The position numbers and the translations under genes are program-made. A DNA stretch of 64,000 nt from Desulfospira joergensenii DSM 10085 (GTDB lineage Bacteria; Desulfobacterota; Desulfobacteria; Desulfobacterales; Desulfobacteraceae). The notes beneath the pieces are model-generated. The model saw nothing but the letters and a program-made list of their open reading frames with translations. It searched no databases and was not told where the DNA came from. Location of the stretch: positions 1,612,001 to 1,676,000 of the forward strand of contig NZ_ATUG01000002.1 of assembly GCF_000420085.1 (NCBI RefSeq), in the 5' to 3' direction. Shown piece after piece: positions 62,380 to 64,000 of the stretch (position 1 is its first letter; each line of letters opens with the position of its first letter).

Positions 62380-64000
<1,621 letters not shown>

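Overview
The window looks like chromosomal DNA of a marine-type sulfate-reducing Desulfobacterota bacterium (Desulfobacteraceae-like). This is inferred from an Rnf complex encoded with a tetraheme c-type cytochrome, several large signalling proteins, corrinoid salvage genes and a Vibrio-type TonB2 energiser. There is no rRNA, CRISPR array, phage or insertion sequence. The one intact RNA gene is a tRNA-Asn with a clear promoter and terminator.

Layout. 1-3.6 kb: a 3'-truncated RNB-domain exoribonuclease, an Smr-domain protein and MltG. 3.7-11.0 kb: a minus-strand operon rseC - tetraheme cytochrome - rnfC-rnfD-rnfG-rnfE-rnfA-rnfB. This Rnf is unusual. RnfB is fused to a GltD/NfnB-like NADPH flavoprotein module, RnfC lacks the Gly-rich and acidic nucleotide/FMN motifs, and RnfD has Ala where the flavinylated Thr is expected. 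11.1-22.6 kb: housekeeping and accessory genes, namely tRNA-Asn, a solute-binding protein, an M20 hydrolase with a PLP enzyme, a GntR regulator broken at a C9 tract, a drug/metabolite exporter, an ada-like/alkA repair operon behind a perfect 20-bp-arm palindrome, an XRE-cupin regulator divergent from lysE/csaA, and a large unknown protein. 22.7-26.1 kb: four consecutive two-component genes. 26.1-29.8 kb: an ECF importer with a CblS-like kinase, probably for alpha-ribazole salvage. 29.8-30.6 kb: an AT-rich, apparently decayed stretch. 30.7-39.2 kb: a chemotaxis operon STAS-cheY-cheA-cheW and two tandem MCPs. 39.4-45.3 kb: a secreted phosphodiesterase-like protein, a cysteine hydrolase, an MCP with two CZB zinc domains and an unknown Cys-containing protein. 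46.0-55.8 kb: an uptake operon. 55.9-56.05 kb: a structured leader with partial cobalamin-riboswitch features. 56.1-61.4 kb: TonB2-type energising operon. 61.8-64 kb: a Cache-domain protein, glycerol kinase and the 3' end of another gene.

The two most interesting systems are the rewired Rnf complex and the cohesin-dockerin uptake operon. The second encodes a TonB-dependent receptor, a methyltransferase, a membrane-anchored cohesin protein, two dockerin-bearing binding proteins, a BtuCD/FecCD-type importer, a cupin and a HemN-like radical SAM enzyme in one tightly packed operon. It suggests that cohesin-dockerin pairing, best known from cellulosomes, tethers periplasmic binding proteins next to their importer. 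The adjacent DUF3450-ExbB-ExbB-ExbD-TonB-TPR operon would power the outer-membrane step. The substrate is probably a corrinoid or another metal-tetrapyrrole or siderophore; the leader RNA and the alpha-ribazole salvage genes favour corrinoid. All assignments are from reading the sequence; no database search was run.
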